Assembly (NCBI RefSeq): GCF_022511165.1 | Contig: NZ_JAFLSB010000027.1 | Coordinates: forward strand, 1-21,974 | Origin: Helicobacter sp. | GTDB taxonomy: Bacteria; Campylobacterota; Campylobacteria; Campylobacterales; Helicobacteraceae | Length of the DNA: 21,974 bases | Reading direction: 5' to 3' | Shown: one piece after another, positions 6,805 through 14,798 of the stretch | How the letters are laid out: each line of letters begins with the position of its first letter | Numbering within the stretch: position 1 is the stretch's first letter | The notes under the pieces: generated by a model | The model's input: the letters and a program-made list of their open reading frames with translations, nothing else | Told to the model about the DNA's origin: nothing | Database searches by the model: none | Made by a program: the position numbers and the translations under genes

Positions 6805-7863
6805 TTATGATAATAAACGAAAAATATCATTATAAAGCCCCAAAAACATCAAAGCCAAAAGCACCGCCCAACCGCATAATGTAAGATAATAGGCAATATT
6901 TTCATTTGGAGGTTTTCTTGCAATAATCTCATAGCAATTAAATACAATATGTCCCCCATCAAGTGCAGGGATTGGCAGGAGATTCAAAATCCCAAGATTG
7001 ACTGAAATAAGCGCAGTAAGCACAAAAAGCATAGTCCAACCATCATTTGAAGCTAAACCAATCACAGAGACAATACTTACTACACTCCCCACTTCGCTAC
7101 TTGGCACAACACCTCCTATAAGCTTTATAATACCCTGCAAAATGAGCGTAGAGGCTTTAAGCGTTTCATTGAATCCATAGCCTATACTCTCTATGAAGCC
7201 ATATCGCACTTCACCCCTCACGCCACCTACAATGCCAACCATATTGCGCATAATGCTCTCGCCAAAGATATTTTTTGACTCTTGTTGGGTTGGCATAATC
7301 CTCACTTCAACGATAGAAGGATTTGTATCTCCTCTTTGCAAAGTAAAGAGCAATTCGCCCTTTGTATGAAGAATCATACTATCAAGCTCGTCCCAAGTTT
7401 TTATGGCTGTATGATTGATACTTAAGATTCTATCCCCTGCTTGGATATGTGCTTTTGCCGCAGGAGAATGCTCTTTAACCTCACTTACCACAGGAAGTAT
7501 GCTCATCTTACCCCCCATACCCACTGCCATATATAATATAAATGCGAGGAGGAGATTAAAAAGTGGTCCCGCAAATAAAATTGCGATGCGCTCATAGGGT
7601 GTCTTACTCAGGTATGAATCTGGCTCATTATTACGCATTTTTGGATTACTATCATCTTGCCCCTTAAGCTTCACATACCCACCAAGCGGGATGAGAGAGA
7701 GTGCATATTGTGTGCGTCCTATATACACACTCGCTATTTTCTTACCAAAACCAATGCTAAAGACTTCTACACTCACTCCACATAATCGCGCAACAATGAA
7801 ATGCCCTAACTCGTGAAAAAAAACAAGAAACGAAAGAACCAAGAGCGCAATCACTATACTCAT
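6805..7863 (-). CDS. rseP: RIP zinc metalloprotease RseP (site-2 protease family)
   Basis: A 352-residue intramembrane protease. The first membrane helix carries the zinc motif HELGH (H17-E18-H21). VKLKGQDD is the family's membrane-reentrant beta region, one PDZ domain lies about residues 120-190 (VVSEVKEHSPAAKAHIQAGDRI), and LNLLPIPALDGGH supplies the third zinc ligand. E. coli RseP has two PDZ domains and about 450 residues; this single-PDZ, shorter form is the usual one in epsilonproteobacteria. It cuts anti-sigma factors or remnant signal peptides in the inner membrane. Its ATG overlaps the TAA of pgsA (TAATG). Confidence 0.92.
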   Translation of the reverse strand: MSIVIALLVLSFLVFFHELGHFIVARLCGVSVEVFSIGFGKKIASVYIGRTQYALSLIPLGGYVKLKGQDDSNPKMRNNEPDSYLSKTPYERIAILFAGPLFNLLLAFILYMAVGMGGKMSILPVVSEVKEHSPAAKAHIQAGDRILSINHTAIKTWDELDSMILHTKGELLFTLQRGDTNPSIVEVRIMPTQQESKNIFGESIMRNMVGIVGGVRGEVRYGFIESIGYGFNETLKASTLILQGIIKLIGGVVPSSEVGSVVSIVSVIGLASNDGWTMLFVLTALISVNLGILNLLPIPALDGGHIVFNCYEIIARKPPNENIAYYLTLCGWAVLLALMFLGLYNDIFRLLS

Positions 7864-8402
7864 TACAAACTCTTCATATATTTAATCGTATAATCCGCCC
7901 CTGAATACAAAGTCAATGCCACAGCAATCCATAATAGCACTTCGCCACCGGGGAAAAAATCCGCCAATAAAAATGCAATAGCCGTAATTTGCGCACCTGT
8001 TTTGTATTTGCCACTTTTGCTTGCTGCGACACTCGCGCCACTCCCAGCAGCTATAACACGCAAACCTGTAATAAAAAATTCCCTTGAAAGAATGAGAAAA
8101 ACTGCCCAAGGAGAAGCTCTATCAAGCACCAAAAGAGCAATAAAAGCAGATAAAATAAGCATTTTATCTGCTAATGGATCAAAAACTTCCCCAAAACGCG
8201 AATGCAGATGATATCTCCGCGCAATATAACCATCAAAAAAATCAGTCAAACTTGCTATACAAAAAATCATACAGCTGACATAATTCACCCAGCTTTTATC
8301 GACATAGCTAGGAAAAATCACATCATAATGTAAAGCAACAAAAAGAAGTAAGATTGCTAAAAAAATGCGCGATAGGCTTAAAAAATTGGGGAGGTGCTTC
8401 AC
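7863..8402 (-). CDS. pgsA: CDP-diacylglycerol--glycerol-3-phosphate 3-phosphatidyltransferase
   Basis: A 179-residue membrane protein that makes phosphatidylglycerol phosphate, the committed step to phosphatidylglycerol and cardiolipin. It has the complete CDP-alcohol phosphatidyltransferase motif DG..AR........G...D...D, seen as DFFDGYIARR followed by FGEVFDPLADK, and several hydrophobic helices. The family normally begins at the sequence found here (MKHLPNFLSLSR), so the start is GTG at 8402, preceded by AAAGG seven bases upstream. It heads a tight run with rseP, the PLP-binding protein, the cytochrome and yaaA. Confidence 0.92.
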   Translation of the reverse strand: MKHLPNFLSLSRIFLAILLLFVALHYDVIFPSYVDKSWVNYVSCMIFCIASLTDFFDGYIARRYHLHSRFGEVFDPLADKMLILSAFIALLVLDRASPWAVFLILSREFFITGLRVIAAGSGASVAASKSGKYKTGAQITAIAFLLADFFPGGEVLLWIAVALTLYSGADYTIKYMKSL

Positions 8403-8447
8403 TTCTTTACCTTTGAGAGTTTTTGTGATACATTTGATTTAGGTGAG

Positions 8448-8453
8448 ATTCTA
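8448..8453 (-). promoter_or_regulatory. Candidate -10 box of the pgsA operon
   Basis: TAGAAT on the minus strand, preceded by TTG, lies 46 bases before the pgsA GTG in the divergent gap to corA. A start near 8441 would give a leader of about 39 bases. Confidence 0.35.
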
Positions 8454-8514
8454 CAATGGATTTTTTAACTTCACTTACAAAAGTAGCTAACTTATGCAAA
8501 CTTAGGCGAGTTTT

Positions 8515-8523
8515 TGCTACAAT
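8515..8523 (+). promoter_or_regulatory. Candidate extended -10 promoter of corA
   Basis: TGCTACAAT is a good extended -10 box (TGnTAnAAT) after a T-run. It would start a transcript near 8530, with a leader of about 60 bases before corA. A second AT-rich box near 8566 is too close to the ribosome site. Confidence 0.45.
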
Positions 8524-8589
8524 CACGCATTTATTTTAATAATTGTGCTAAAAGAACATATTTATAAAATTTAAAACAAGGAGGACGCA

Positions 8590-9558
8590 ATGGTTAATAT
8601 CTTTATTAGGCGCAATGGACTGATTGTGCGCGAAAGTTTGCATTTAAGCGATGAAAGAGTAAAGATACTACACGAACACGATAAGATTCTATGGATAGAC
8701 CTTTTTCACCCCTCCCCTGAAGAAGTAAGCTACATTTCACATACTTATAATATCGAAATGCCTAGCAAAGAAGAGCGTGAAGAAATCGAGCAATCAGCGC
8801 GGTATTGGGAAGATAGCCGAACCATTACGATTAATACCTATTTTCTTGTGCGTTCGGCTGAATCTGAACTTCGCAATGAAACCATTACTTTCTTGCTCTG
8901 CAAAAATATCCTTTTGACGATTCGTTATAGTGAATTTAAAGTATTTGATGAGATTCAAGATATTGTCCTTGCTACGCCTAAGGTTTTTGAAGATGGCTTT
9001 GATTTGCTTGGCAAAATCTTTGAAATACGAGTGGAAAAAGATGCGGATTTACTTGAGAGTGTTGCAAAAAATACACGCGCTATGCGTAAAAAAGTCTTTA
9101 ATTCTCATATTATTAATTATGAAGAGATGCTTGAAGAACTCTCATCTTTACAAGAAGTCAATATGAGTGTGCGTGATTCACTTTTTGATAAAAGACGCGC
9201 GATTACAGCGGTGCTTAAAAGCGATAAGGCAGATGCTGATGTGAAAAAAAATATTACCATTGTGCTTAAAGACCTCAATTCACTTGTAGAATTTACTACT
9301 GCAAATATGCACGCACTCGATAATATTCAAACGATTCTTACAAACCAAATCAATATTGAACAAAATAAAACCATTAAGCTTTTTACGGTTGTAACCGTGG
9401 CGATGATGCCACCTACACTTATTGGCACAATCTATGGTATGAACTTTGATAATATGCCAGAATTGCATTGGGACCTTGCCTATCCGGTGGTATTAGTTAT
9501 TATGATTCTCTCTACCATTTTTCCTATCATCTACTTTAAGAAAAAGGGTTGGATTTAG
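8590..9558 (+). CDS. corA: CorA family magnesium/cobalt transporter
   Basis: A 322-residue protein with a large acidic and helical N-terminal cytoplasmic domain, a long stalk helix and two C-terminal membrane helices. The first helix ends in the selectivity motif GMN (residues 283-285) followed by the short periplasmic loop FDNMPELHW, and the protein ends in a basic KKKGW tail. This is the complete pentameric CorA plan for Mg2+ (and Co2+/Ni2+) uptake at the inner membrane. The start ATG has a very strong AAGGAGG site. The TAG stop shares a base with the GTG start of the TerC gene, suggesting coupled expression. Confidence 0.93.
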   Translation: MVNIFIRRNGLIVRESLHLSDERVKILHEHDKILWIDLFHPSPEEVSYISHTYNIEMPSKEEREEIEQSARYWEDSRTITINTYFLVRSAESELRNETITFLLCKNILLTIRYSEFKVFDEIQDIVLATPKVFEDGFDLLGKIFEIRVEKDADLLESVAKNTRAMRKKVFNSHIINYEEMLEELSSLQEVNMSVRDSLFDKRRAITAVLKSDKADADVKKNITIVLKDLNSLVEFTTANMHALDNIQTILTNQINIEQNKTIKLFTVVTVAMMPPTLIGTIYGMNFDNMPELHWDLAYPVVLVIMILSTIFPIIYFKKKGWI

Positions 9559-10271
9559 TGTTTGATTGGATAGGGGATATTCACGCGTGGATAGCACTTG
9601 CCACACTTGTATTTTTAGAAATTGTGCTTGGGATTGATAATCTTATTTTTCTTGCAATCATTATTGCGCGTTTGCCTGAATCTAAACGCGACAAAGCAAG
9701 AATCTTTGGCTTAATCCTCGCAATGCTTTCGCGCATTGCCCTCCTTGTATGTTTGTTTTGGGTAATGAAGCTAAGCACACCACTTTTTTATATCGCTGAT
9801 TTTGGAGTGAGCGGACGCGATATAGTGCTTTTTTTGGGTGGGTTGTTTTTAGTCTATAAAGCCACAGATGAAATTCACGCAATGAGCATAAATGAGGAGC
9901 AAAAAGAGCCTAGTGCAAAACAATATAGCGCGTTTGGCTTGATACTTGTGCAAATTATGGTGCTTGATATTGTGTTTTCGCTTGATTCTGTGATTACTGC
10001 GGTGGGTATGGTGGATATTTTGCCCGTGATGATACTCGCTATCATCATAAGTGTAGGTGTTATGCTTTTTGCCTCAAAGGGTATTTCACATTTTATAGAA
10101 TCCCACCCAAGTATCAAAACCCTAGCTCTTGCTTTTTTAATCCTTGTGGGTGTAACGCTTATTGCTGATAGCGCACATTTTCATATCCCTAGAGGCTATA
10201 TCTATTTTGCAATAATCTTTTCTCTTGGTGTGGAGCTGATTAATATCTATTTTGTGAAATCTCGGCATTAA
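9558..10271 (+). CDS. TerC family integral membrane protein
   Basis: A 237-residue protein with about seven membrane helices and the family's paired acidic motifs: EIVLGIDNLIFL near the N terminus and DIVFSLDSVITAVGM in the second half, plus the short SHFIESHPSIK. TerC, Alx and MeeF proteins of this family include Mn2+ exporters and metallation factors for exported proteins; earlier they were linked to tellurite resistance. The start chosen is GTG 9558 (AAGGG nine bases upstream; gives MFDWIGD..AWIAL as in relatives), not TTG 9549. Placement directly after corA points to a shared concern with divalent cations. Confidence 0.88.
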   Translation: MFDWIGDIHAWIALATLVFLEIVLGIDNLIFLAIIIARLPESKRDKARIFGLILAMLSRIALLVCLFWVMKLSTPLFYIADFGVSGRDIVLFLGGLFLVYKATDEIHAMSINEEQKEPSAKQYSAFGLILVQIMVLDIVFSLDSVITAVGMVDILPVMILAIIISVGVMLFASKGISHFIESHPSIKTLALAFLILVGVTLIADSAHFHIPRGYIYFAIIFSLGVELINIYFVKSRH

Positions 10272-10344
10272 AGACTTAAGATTATAGAGAATAAAAAGCA
10301 CAAAGCTTATTGCAATATTTGTAAAGATGATATTGTAGATACCT

Positions 10345-10368
10345 CCCTTAAAGAAATATCTTTAAGGG
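10345..10368. terminator. Hairpin between convergent genes (possible bidirectional terminator)
   Basis: A perfect 10-bp stem (CCCTTAAAGA and its complement) with loop AATA lies between the end of the TerC gene and the end of the outer membrane protein gene. Neither side has a clear T run, so it may act as a weak terminator or as an mRNA 3' stabiliser. The rest of the 137-base gap shows nothing else. Confidence 0.45.
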
Positions 10369-10408
10369 ATAAGGGAAGAGGGTATGAAAACTTAAAAATC
10401 TTTTTGAG

Positions 10409-11032
10409 TTAGAAGCTAAAGATATAGCGCAAGCCGACATTATATTTTTGCTTTACGGTTAATTTTATATCATCTTTGTCATATAAAGTTGTTGCAATAA
10501 AAGGCACTCTAGCAGCTAACTCTATGCCGTGATGCTTAGCAATCTCTGTGCGTAAGCCGACATTAAGCGCAACATTAAAACTAGTTTTGTTGAGTTTGTC
10601 AGTAATCCCAATTTCCTCCTCACTTATAGCTTTACCACTCCAAGTATTTGCCCCCAAACCAAGCCCTAAGAATGCACCAAAACTTAGAGAATCATCAGTA
10701 ACAAAATTATAGAGCGCATCGACATTCACACCATAATTCATTACATTTATTTTTTGGTTCTTGCTCTCTATTTTCTTTGCTGTATAGGCAGTAGCCAAAT
10801 TTGCATAATAGCGCAAACCAAACTTCGGGGTAAAAAATTGCTTGTAACCGAGCAAAACTTCATAGCTTAGCCCACTTGGACTAAATTGATATGCATCACT
10901 ACTTTCCATTCCTTTTAATTGAACTCCGCCATATCCTAATCCCAAACCTACAAATATACTATCTTCTTCAGCCACAAGTACGCCACAGCTCAAAGCCAAT
11001 GCCAATGCTGAACTCACAAACATTTTTTTCAT
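10409..11032 (-). CDS. Helicobacter-type outer membrane beta-barrel protein
   Basis: A 207-residue protein with a signal peptide (MKKMFVSSALALALSCGVLVA, cut near residue 21). Alternating hydrophobic and polar strands follow (FVGLGLGYGG, GLSYEVLLGYK, FGLRYYANLATAY, FGAFLGLGLGANTW, FNVALNVGLRTEI, IELAARVPFI). It ends in YNVGLRYIFSF with the terminal aromatic residue needed for BAM insertion. The spacing fits an eight- to ten-strand barrel such as small Helicobacter Hof/Hop-like OMPs (HP_OMP). No binding motif is visible, so its ligand or role is unknown. AAGGAG lies before ATG 11032. It is transcribed alone, with a hairpin downstream. Confidence 0.85.
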   Translation of the reverse strand: MKKMFVSSALALALSCGVLVAEEDSIFVGLGLGYGGVQLKGMESSDAYQFSPSGLSYEVLLGYKQFFTPKFGLRYYANLATAYTAKKIESKNQKINVMNYGVNVDALYNFVTDDSLSFGAFLGLGLGANTWSGKAISEEEIGITDKLNKTSFNVALNVGLRTEIAKHHGIELAARVPFIATTLYDKDDIKLTVKQKYNVGLRYIFSF

Positions 11033-11058
11033 TGCTGCTCCTTTGCTAAAAAATTTGC

Positions 11059-11072
11059 GGGATTCTAATCCC
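11059..11072 (-). promoter_or_regulatory. Candidate promoter/operator of the outer membrane protein gene: dyad GGGATT-AG-AATCCC
   Basis: A 14-base perfect dyad contains a TAGAAT -10 box (11067-11062) 30 bases before the ATG. A transcript would start near 11055. A second TAGAAT, preceded by GGGTA, lies at 11126-11121 and could be an alternative, giving a leader of about 80 bases. The overlap of a dyad with a -10 box would suit a repressor site, but no known operator matches. Confidence 0.35.
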
Positions 11073-11280
11073 TCTTTCCTAATTTTTGTTTAATGTTTAA
11101 TAAGTAAGAAAATAAGCAATATTCTATACCCATATCCTACAAAAAGAAACAAAATAAAAAATAGGCGTTAATATCAATAAAAGAGCAAAGATTCTAAAAG
11201 AGGTTTATGTATTTATATTAGATTCTAAACCCAAAATTTAGGCTCATAGATTCATTTCATAAACTCAATCTCATAAAAAA

Positions 11281-12888
11281 TCAAGAAAGAGTAGAGGCGA
11301 TATACTCCTCATAACTCCCACGAAAATCAATAATTTTTGCACCATTTTGAGCATCTGCCACAAGCTCAATAATACGATTTGCATACGCATCAATGAGTTC
11401 TCTATCGTGGCTTACACAAATCACATTACCACTATATTTATAGAGTGCCTCGCCAAGGGCGATAATGGATTCTAAATCAAGGTGATTAGTTGGCTCATCA
11501 AGGATAAGAAAATTCCCTCCCTCAAGCATTAGCTTACTCAAAACCATTCTATGCTTTTCACCCCCACTTAACGCATTTATGGATTTTTCTTGCTCTTCTC
11601 CACTAAAAAGCATTCGCCCGAGTGCATTGCGTATCTCCCCACTCTCTTTCTTTTTATCAAAACCTCTTAACCACTCATAAAGGCTCTCCTCGCCCTTTAT
11701 CTCCTCGCTCACATTCTGTGGAAAATACCCCCTCTGCGTAGTTGCACCCCATTTCACACTCCCACTATCAGCTTGTAATTCCTCAATAAGAATCTTACAC
11801 AATGTGCTTTTTCCCGCGCCATTTGCACCAATAATAGCAATCTTATCTCCGGGGAGAATCTTCAAGCTTACATTTTTAAGCACACATAAATCCCCATAAC
11901 TCTTTGAAATATTCTCACATTCAAGAGCTTCATTCCCTATGGGGCGATTAGGCTTAAAAACAATGCTTGGTTCGCGTCTTGAACTCACCGCAAGGGCGGA
12001 AATATCAAGTTTTTCAAGCTGTTTTTGTCGGCTTGTAGCCTGACGCGCCTTACTTGCATTGGCTGAAAAACGCGCGATAAAAGATTCAAGCTCTTCTTTT
12101 TCTTTTAATTTTTTATTGCGCTCCATTTCTTGCTGCTTAGCAATAAGACTTGAAGCGATATACCAATCATCATAATTCCCGCTAAATTCACGCACAGAGC
12201 CAAAATCCATATCCAAAATATGTGTGCAAACACTATTTAAAAAATGTCTATCGTGGGAGATAACCACCAATGTGCCTTCGTGTCGCTTCAAATGCTCTTC
12301 AAGCCACGCGATAGAGGGTAAATCAAGGTTATTTGTAGGCTCATCAAGGAGCAAAATATCAGGCTTTGGAAAAAGCACTTGTGCGAGGAGAATCTTAAAT
12401 TTATCTCCACCTGTAAGGGTTTTCATAAGCTCATTATGGATTTTACCCTCAAAGCCTAAATCTTCTAAGATTTTTTCTATCTGCACCTCATATTCATACA
12501 TTGGATCTTCTTCAGCACATATCATCTCAAGCTCACTTAATTCAATATTTACCTGCTCATCGCTTAAATCCGCATTCTCATAAAGATATTCTTTGCGCTT
12601 AGTTGCTTCATAAAGACGTTTATTTCCTATAAGCACCGCATCTTTGAGACTAAGATTCTCAAAAGCATATTGATCCTGCCCCAAAACACCCATTTTTAAG
12701 CCCTTTGCTATCACTATTTCCCCGCTACTTGCCTCACACTCGCCTGATAGAATCTTTAAAAATGTCGATTTTCCTGCGCCATTTGCACCAATAAGCCCAT
12801 ATCGCTTATGTGCATCAAGGCTCAAATTCACATTTTCAAAAAGCTTCTTAGTAGGATAAGCTTTGGAGAGATTAATCGTTTGTAGCAT
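11281..12888 (-). CDS. ybiT: ABC-F family ATPase, YbiT type
   Basis: A 535-residue soluble protein with two ABC domains and no membrane helices. Domain 1 has Walker A GANGAGKST, signature LTGGDKFK and Walker B LLLDEPTNNLD. The linker is rich in Lys/Glu and has RFSANASKARQATSR (the P-site tRNA-interacting motif region). Domain 2 has GANGAGKST, LSGGEKHRM and LILDEPTNHLD. Segment-by-segment resemblance to E. coli YbiT is strong (for instance RYGLIGANG, QDQYAFE, HDRHFLNSVCTH). ABC-F proteins act on ribosomes at the E site to ease stalled translation. ATG 12888 is chosen because AAAGGA lies at the right distance; a TTG two codons earlier lies too close to it. Confidence 0.92.
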   Translation of the reverse strand: MLQTINLSKAYPTKKLFENVNLSLDAHKRYGLIGANGAGKSTFLKILSGECEASSGEIVIAKGLKMGVLGQDQYAFENLSLKDAVLIGNKRLYEATKRKEYLYENADLSDEQVNIELSELEMICAEEDPMYEYEVQIEKILEDLGFEGKIHNELMKTLTGGDKFKILLAQVLFPKPDILLLDEPTNNLDLPSIAWLEEHLKRHEGTLVVISHDRHFLNSVCTHILDMDFGSVREFSGNYDDWYIASSLIAKQQEMERNKKLKEKEELESFIARFSANASKARQATSRQKQLEKLDISALAVSSRREPSIVFKPNRPIGNEALECENISKSYGDLCVLKNVSLKILPGDKIAIIGANGAGKSTLCKILIEELQADSGSVKWGATTQRGYFPQNVSEEIKGEESLYEWLRGFDKKKESGEIRNALGRMLFSGEEQEKSINALSGGEKHRMVLSKLMLEGGNFLILDEPTNHLDLESIIALGEALYKYSGNVICVSHDRELIDAYANRIIELVADAQNGAKIIDFRGSYEEYIASTLS

Positions 12889-12918
12889 ACGCAATCCTTT
12901 GAGAAGTAAAATAACGCG

Positions 12919-12927
12919 ATTCTAGCA
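12919..12927 (-). promoter_or_regulatory. Extended -10 promoter of the ABC-F gene
   Basis: TGCTAGAAT on the minus strand is a textbook extended -10 (TGnTAnAAT) 31 bases before the ATG, predicting a leader of about 24 bases containing the AAAGGA ribosome site. Confidence 0.55.
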
Positions 12928-13052
12928 TAAAATCAATGAGGCTTTTTTGAAGCTATAAAGATTGAAAGCTTTTTTGCAATGTCTATAAAGTAAGGCTTAT
13001 TCCCATAATATACTCAAATGCTACCCTTTAGATTCTCAATATTTCAAAAATT

Positions 13053-13065
13053 AAAAAAAAAAAAA
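13053..13065 (+). repeat. A13 homopolymer upstream of the ccoG -10 box
   Basis: Thirteen A in a row occupy the position where the -35 region of the ccoG promoter would lie (about 16 bases before the -10). Its length could change by slippage and alter promoter spacing or DNA bending. Confidence 0.7.
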
Positions 13066-13080
13066 TAAGCTAAAATATTA

Positions 13081-13086
13081 TATAAT
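13081..13086 (+). promoter_or_regulatory. ccoG -10 box (TATAAT)
   Basis: A consensus TATAAT inside an AT-rich stretch, 35 bases before the ATG. A transcript would start near 13093 and include the AAGGAG site at about 13110. Confidence 0.6.
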
Positions 13087-13120
13087 CCGCGTTCATATTT
13101 CAAGCAACTAAGGAGAAAAA

Positions 13121-14512
13121 ATGTCTGTGGCAACCCCTATACAATCCCCAACACACTATCGCATAAAGCGTTATATTGTTTATGGCATAGCAACTTTGTT
13201 TCTACTTCTCTTTCCTTTTATACAAATTAATGGCAATCAGCTTTTCTTGCTCTCTTTTGACCATAAGCAACTCCATTTACTTGGCACAATTTTTGACATA
13301 CAAGAATTTTATTTGATGCCATTTTTGCTTATTTTGATGTTTGTGGGTATTTTCTTTATGACTACACTCGCGGGGCGAATTTGGTGCGGTTGGGCGTGTC
13401 CGCAGACGATTTTCCGCATTATATATAGAGATTTCTTACAAACAAAAGTTTTTGGTTTGCGCAAGAGAATCAGCAATAAACAAGAAAAAATGGATTTAAG
13501 CACTTTTGGGGCAAAAATCAAAGCAGTGTGTGCATTTTTGATTATCTCTGTGCTTTGCTTAGTGGCTGCTGCAAGTCTTATGTTTTTTTTCACCCCACCA
13601 AGTGATTTTTTTGCTTATATGAGCGATCCGCTCAATCACCCTATTTTACTTGGATTTTGGCTTGGATTTGGGCTATTTTTTATCCTTGATATTACCTTTA
13701 TACAAGAAAATTTCTGTGTATATATGTGCCCTTACTGCCGCGTACAAAGCGTGCTTTATGATAATGATACCGTAATGGTGCTTTATGATTATAAACGCGG
13801 AGGGGCAGTATATGATGCTAAGGGTATGAAATTTGATGTCGCACCTAAAAAGCAAGATCCAAACAATGAATGCACCAACTGCAACGCCTGTGTGCGTGTC
13901 TGCCCTACACATATTGATATTAGAAAGGGTATGCAGCTTGAATGTATCAACTGCCTTGAATGTGCAGATGCCTGTGCAGATGTAATGGGCAAACTCGGCA
14001 GACCTTCACTTGTGATGTGGAAATCCCCTGCTTCACTTGATAATAATGGCAAAGTGCAATTCCTCCGCTTTAAAACGATTGGCTATGTTGTTATCTTAGC
14101 TTTTGTGCTTATAATGCTCCTTTTTGTTAGCACCACCAAAGAAACGATGCTCCTTGATATTGCCCGCGATGCCGAGCTTTATGAGGTGCGTGCAAATCTT
14201 GCTGTGGATAATTCCTATACAATGGTCTTTAACAACACAGATTCGCAACCCCACGAAATGTATTTTGAAATCCTTGATGTGCAAGGAGGAGATATTGCCA
14301 AATCGCTTCGTATTCTTAGACCGCAAGAACCATTTATGGTTCGAGCCAAAGAAAAAGTAAAAAAAGTCGTAACGCTCCGCACAAATGAGCCTTTAAATGA
14401 AGGGCGCTATGATATTATTATCCGCGCCTTTGCCGTAGATGATAAAGAGCGAGTATTTGTAGAGCGCAAGACAAATTTTGTCTTCCCCAATCATAGTAAG
14501 CTTAAAGATTAA
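13121..14512 (+). CDS. ccoG: CcoG, cbb3-type cytochrome c oxidase accessory protein
   Basis: A 463-residue membrane ferredoxin-like protein (FixG/RdxA/CcoG). The order is: N-terminal membrane helices with GRIWCGWACPQT, further helices, CVYMCPYCRVQSVLYD, two ferredoxin-type cysteine clusters (CTNCNACVRVCP and CINCLECADACADV), a last membrane helix near residue 320, and a C-terminal Ig-like periplasmic domain. CcoG has been described as a cupric reductase that supplies Cu(I) for the CuB centre of cbb3 oxidase, the terminal oxidase of microaerophiles. It is usually next to ccoNOQP or ccoIS; here it stands alone with its own promoter and a terminator-like hairpin. ATG 13121 follows AAGGAG at good spacing. 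Confidence 0.92.
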   Translation: MSVATPIQSPTHYRIKRYIVYGIATLFLLLFPFIQINGNQLFLLSFDHKQLHLLGTIFDIQEFYLMPFLLILMFVGIFFMTTLAGRIWCGWACPQTIFRIIYRDFLQTKVFGLRKRISNKQEKMDLSTFGAKIKAVCAFLIISVLCLVAAASLMFFFTPPSDFFAYMSDPLNHPILLGFWLGFGLFFILDITFIQENFCVYMCPYCRVQSVLYDNDTVMVLYDYKRGGAVYDAKGMKFDVAPKKQDPNNECTNCNACVRVCPTHIDIRKGMQLECINCLECADACADVMGKLGRPSLVMWKSPASLDNNGKVQFLRFKTIGYVVILAFVLIMLLFVSTTKETMLLDIARDAELYEVRANLAVDNSYTMVFNNTDSQPHEMYFEILDVQGGDIAKSLRILRPQEPFMVRAKEKVKKVVTLRTNEPLNEGRYDIIIRAFAVDDKERVFVERKTNFVFPNHSKLKD

Positions 14513-14522
14513 GGTTATAAAA

Positions 14523-14555
14523 TTTTAAATCTAGGGGCAGCCCCTAGATTTAAAA
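14523..14555. terminator. Strong hairpin between ccoG and the converging folD-ychF operon
   Basis: A perfect 15-bp stem (TTTTAAATCTAGGGG and its complement) closes a 3-base CAG loop. It begins ten bases after the ccoG stop. On the minus strand the stem ends in AAAATTTT, giving a short T run. It probably ends transcription in both directions. Confidence 0.7.
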
Positions 14556-14703
14556 AACTACATCTAAAATCCCCTATAATCATAAAAACTCCAATTTTAC
14601 AGATATTGCAATTTTGTTTGGAATAGAGTGGAAAAATCATTATTTTGATGTTGTAGATTATGCGCAAATAAGATGATAATATGCTTTTTTGCGTGTTAAA
14701 ATC

Positions 14704-14763
14704 TTATAAAGATTCTAGCTTAGAAGCCTCCCCCCCGATAATTGTTTGTATCATTTTATACAT
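14704..14763 (-). CDS. Tiny reading frame with strong ribosome site and a G7 tract (leader peptide or gene remnant)
   Basis: Nineteen codons (MYKMIQTIIGGEASKLESL) follow AAAGGAGAAGTA-ATG, as good a ribosome site as that of any real gene here, 35 bases after the ychF stop. Codons 10-12 lie in a run of seven G (14736-14730). Changing the run by one or two bases also meets a stop within a few codons, so length change would not open a longer protein now. It may be a real microprotein, or the surviving start of a gene whose remainder is lost. About 150 bases downstream to the hairpin at 14555 hold nothing recognisable. Function unknown. Confidence 0.35.
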   Translation of the reverse strand: MYKMIQTIIGGEASKLESL

Positions 14764-14798
14764 TACTTCTCCTTTTCAAATCATTGTTTGCGCGAAGC

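Noticed and set aside
7817..7824. A8 run within rseP as a phase tract
   Set aside because: Eight A (or T) is common in this AT-rich DNA and the gene is essential-like; nothing suggests switching.
9549..9557. TTG 9549 as start of the TerC-family gene
   Set aside because: GTG 9558 has better spacing from AAGGG and gives the N terminus seen in the family.
12895..13052. Small RNA or riboswitch in the gap between the ABC-F gene and ccoG
   Set aside because: No stable stem or conserved riboswitch core was seen; the gap is explained by two divergent promoters.
14556..14703. Possible plus-strand gene fragment after the ccoG hairpin (open frame ending near 14672)
   Set aside because: About 35 codons without a start codon or ribosome site and no recognisable motif.
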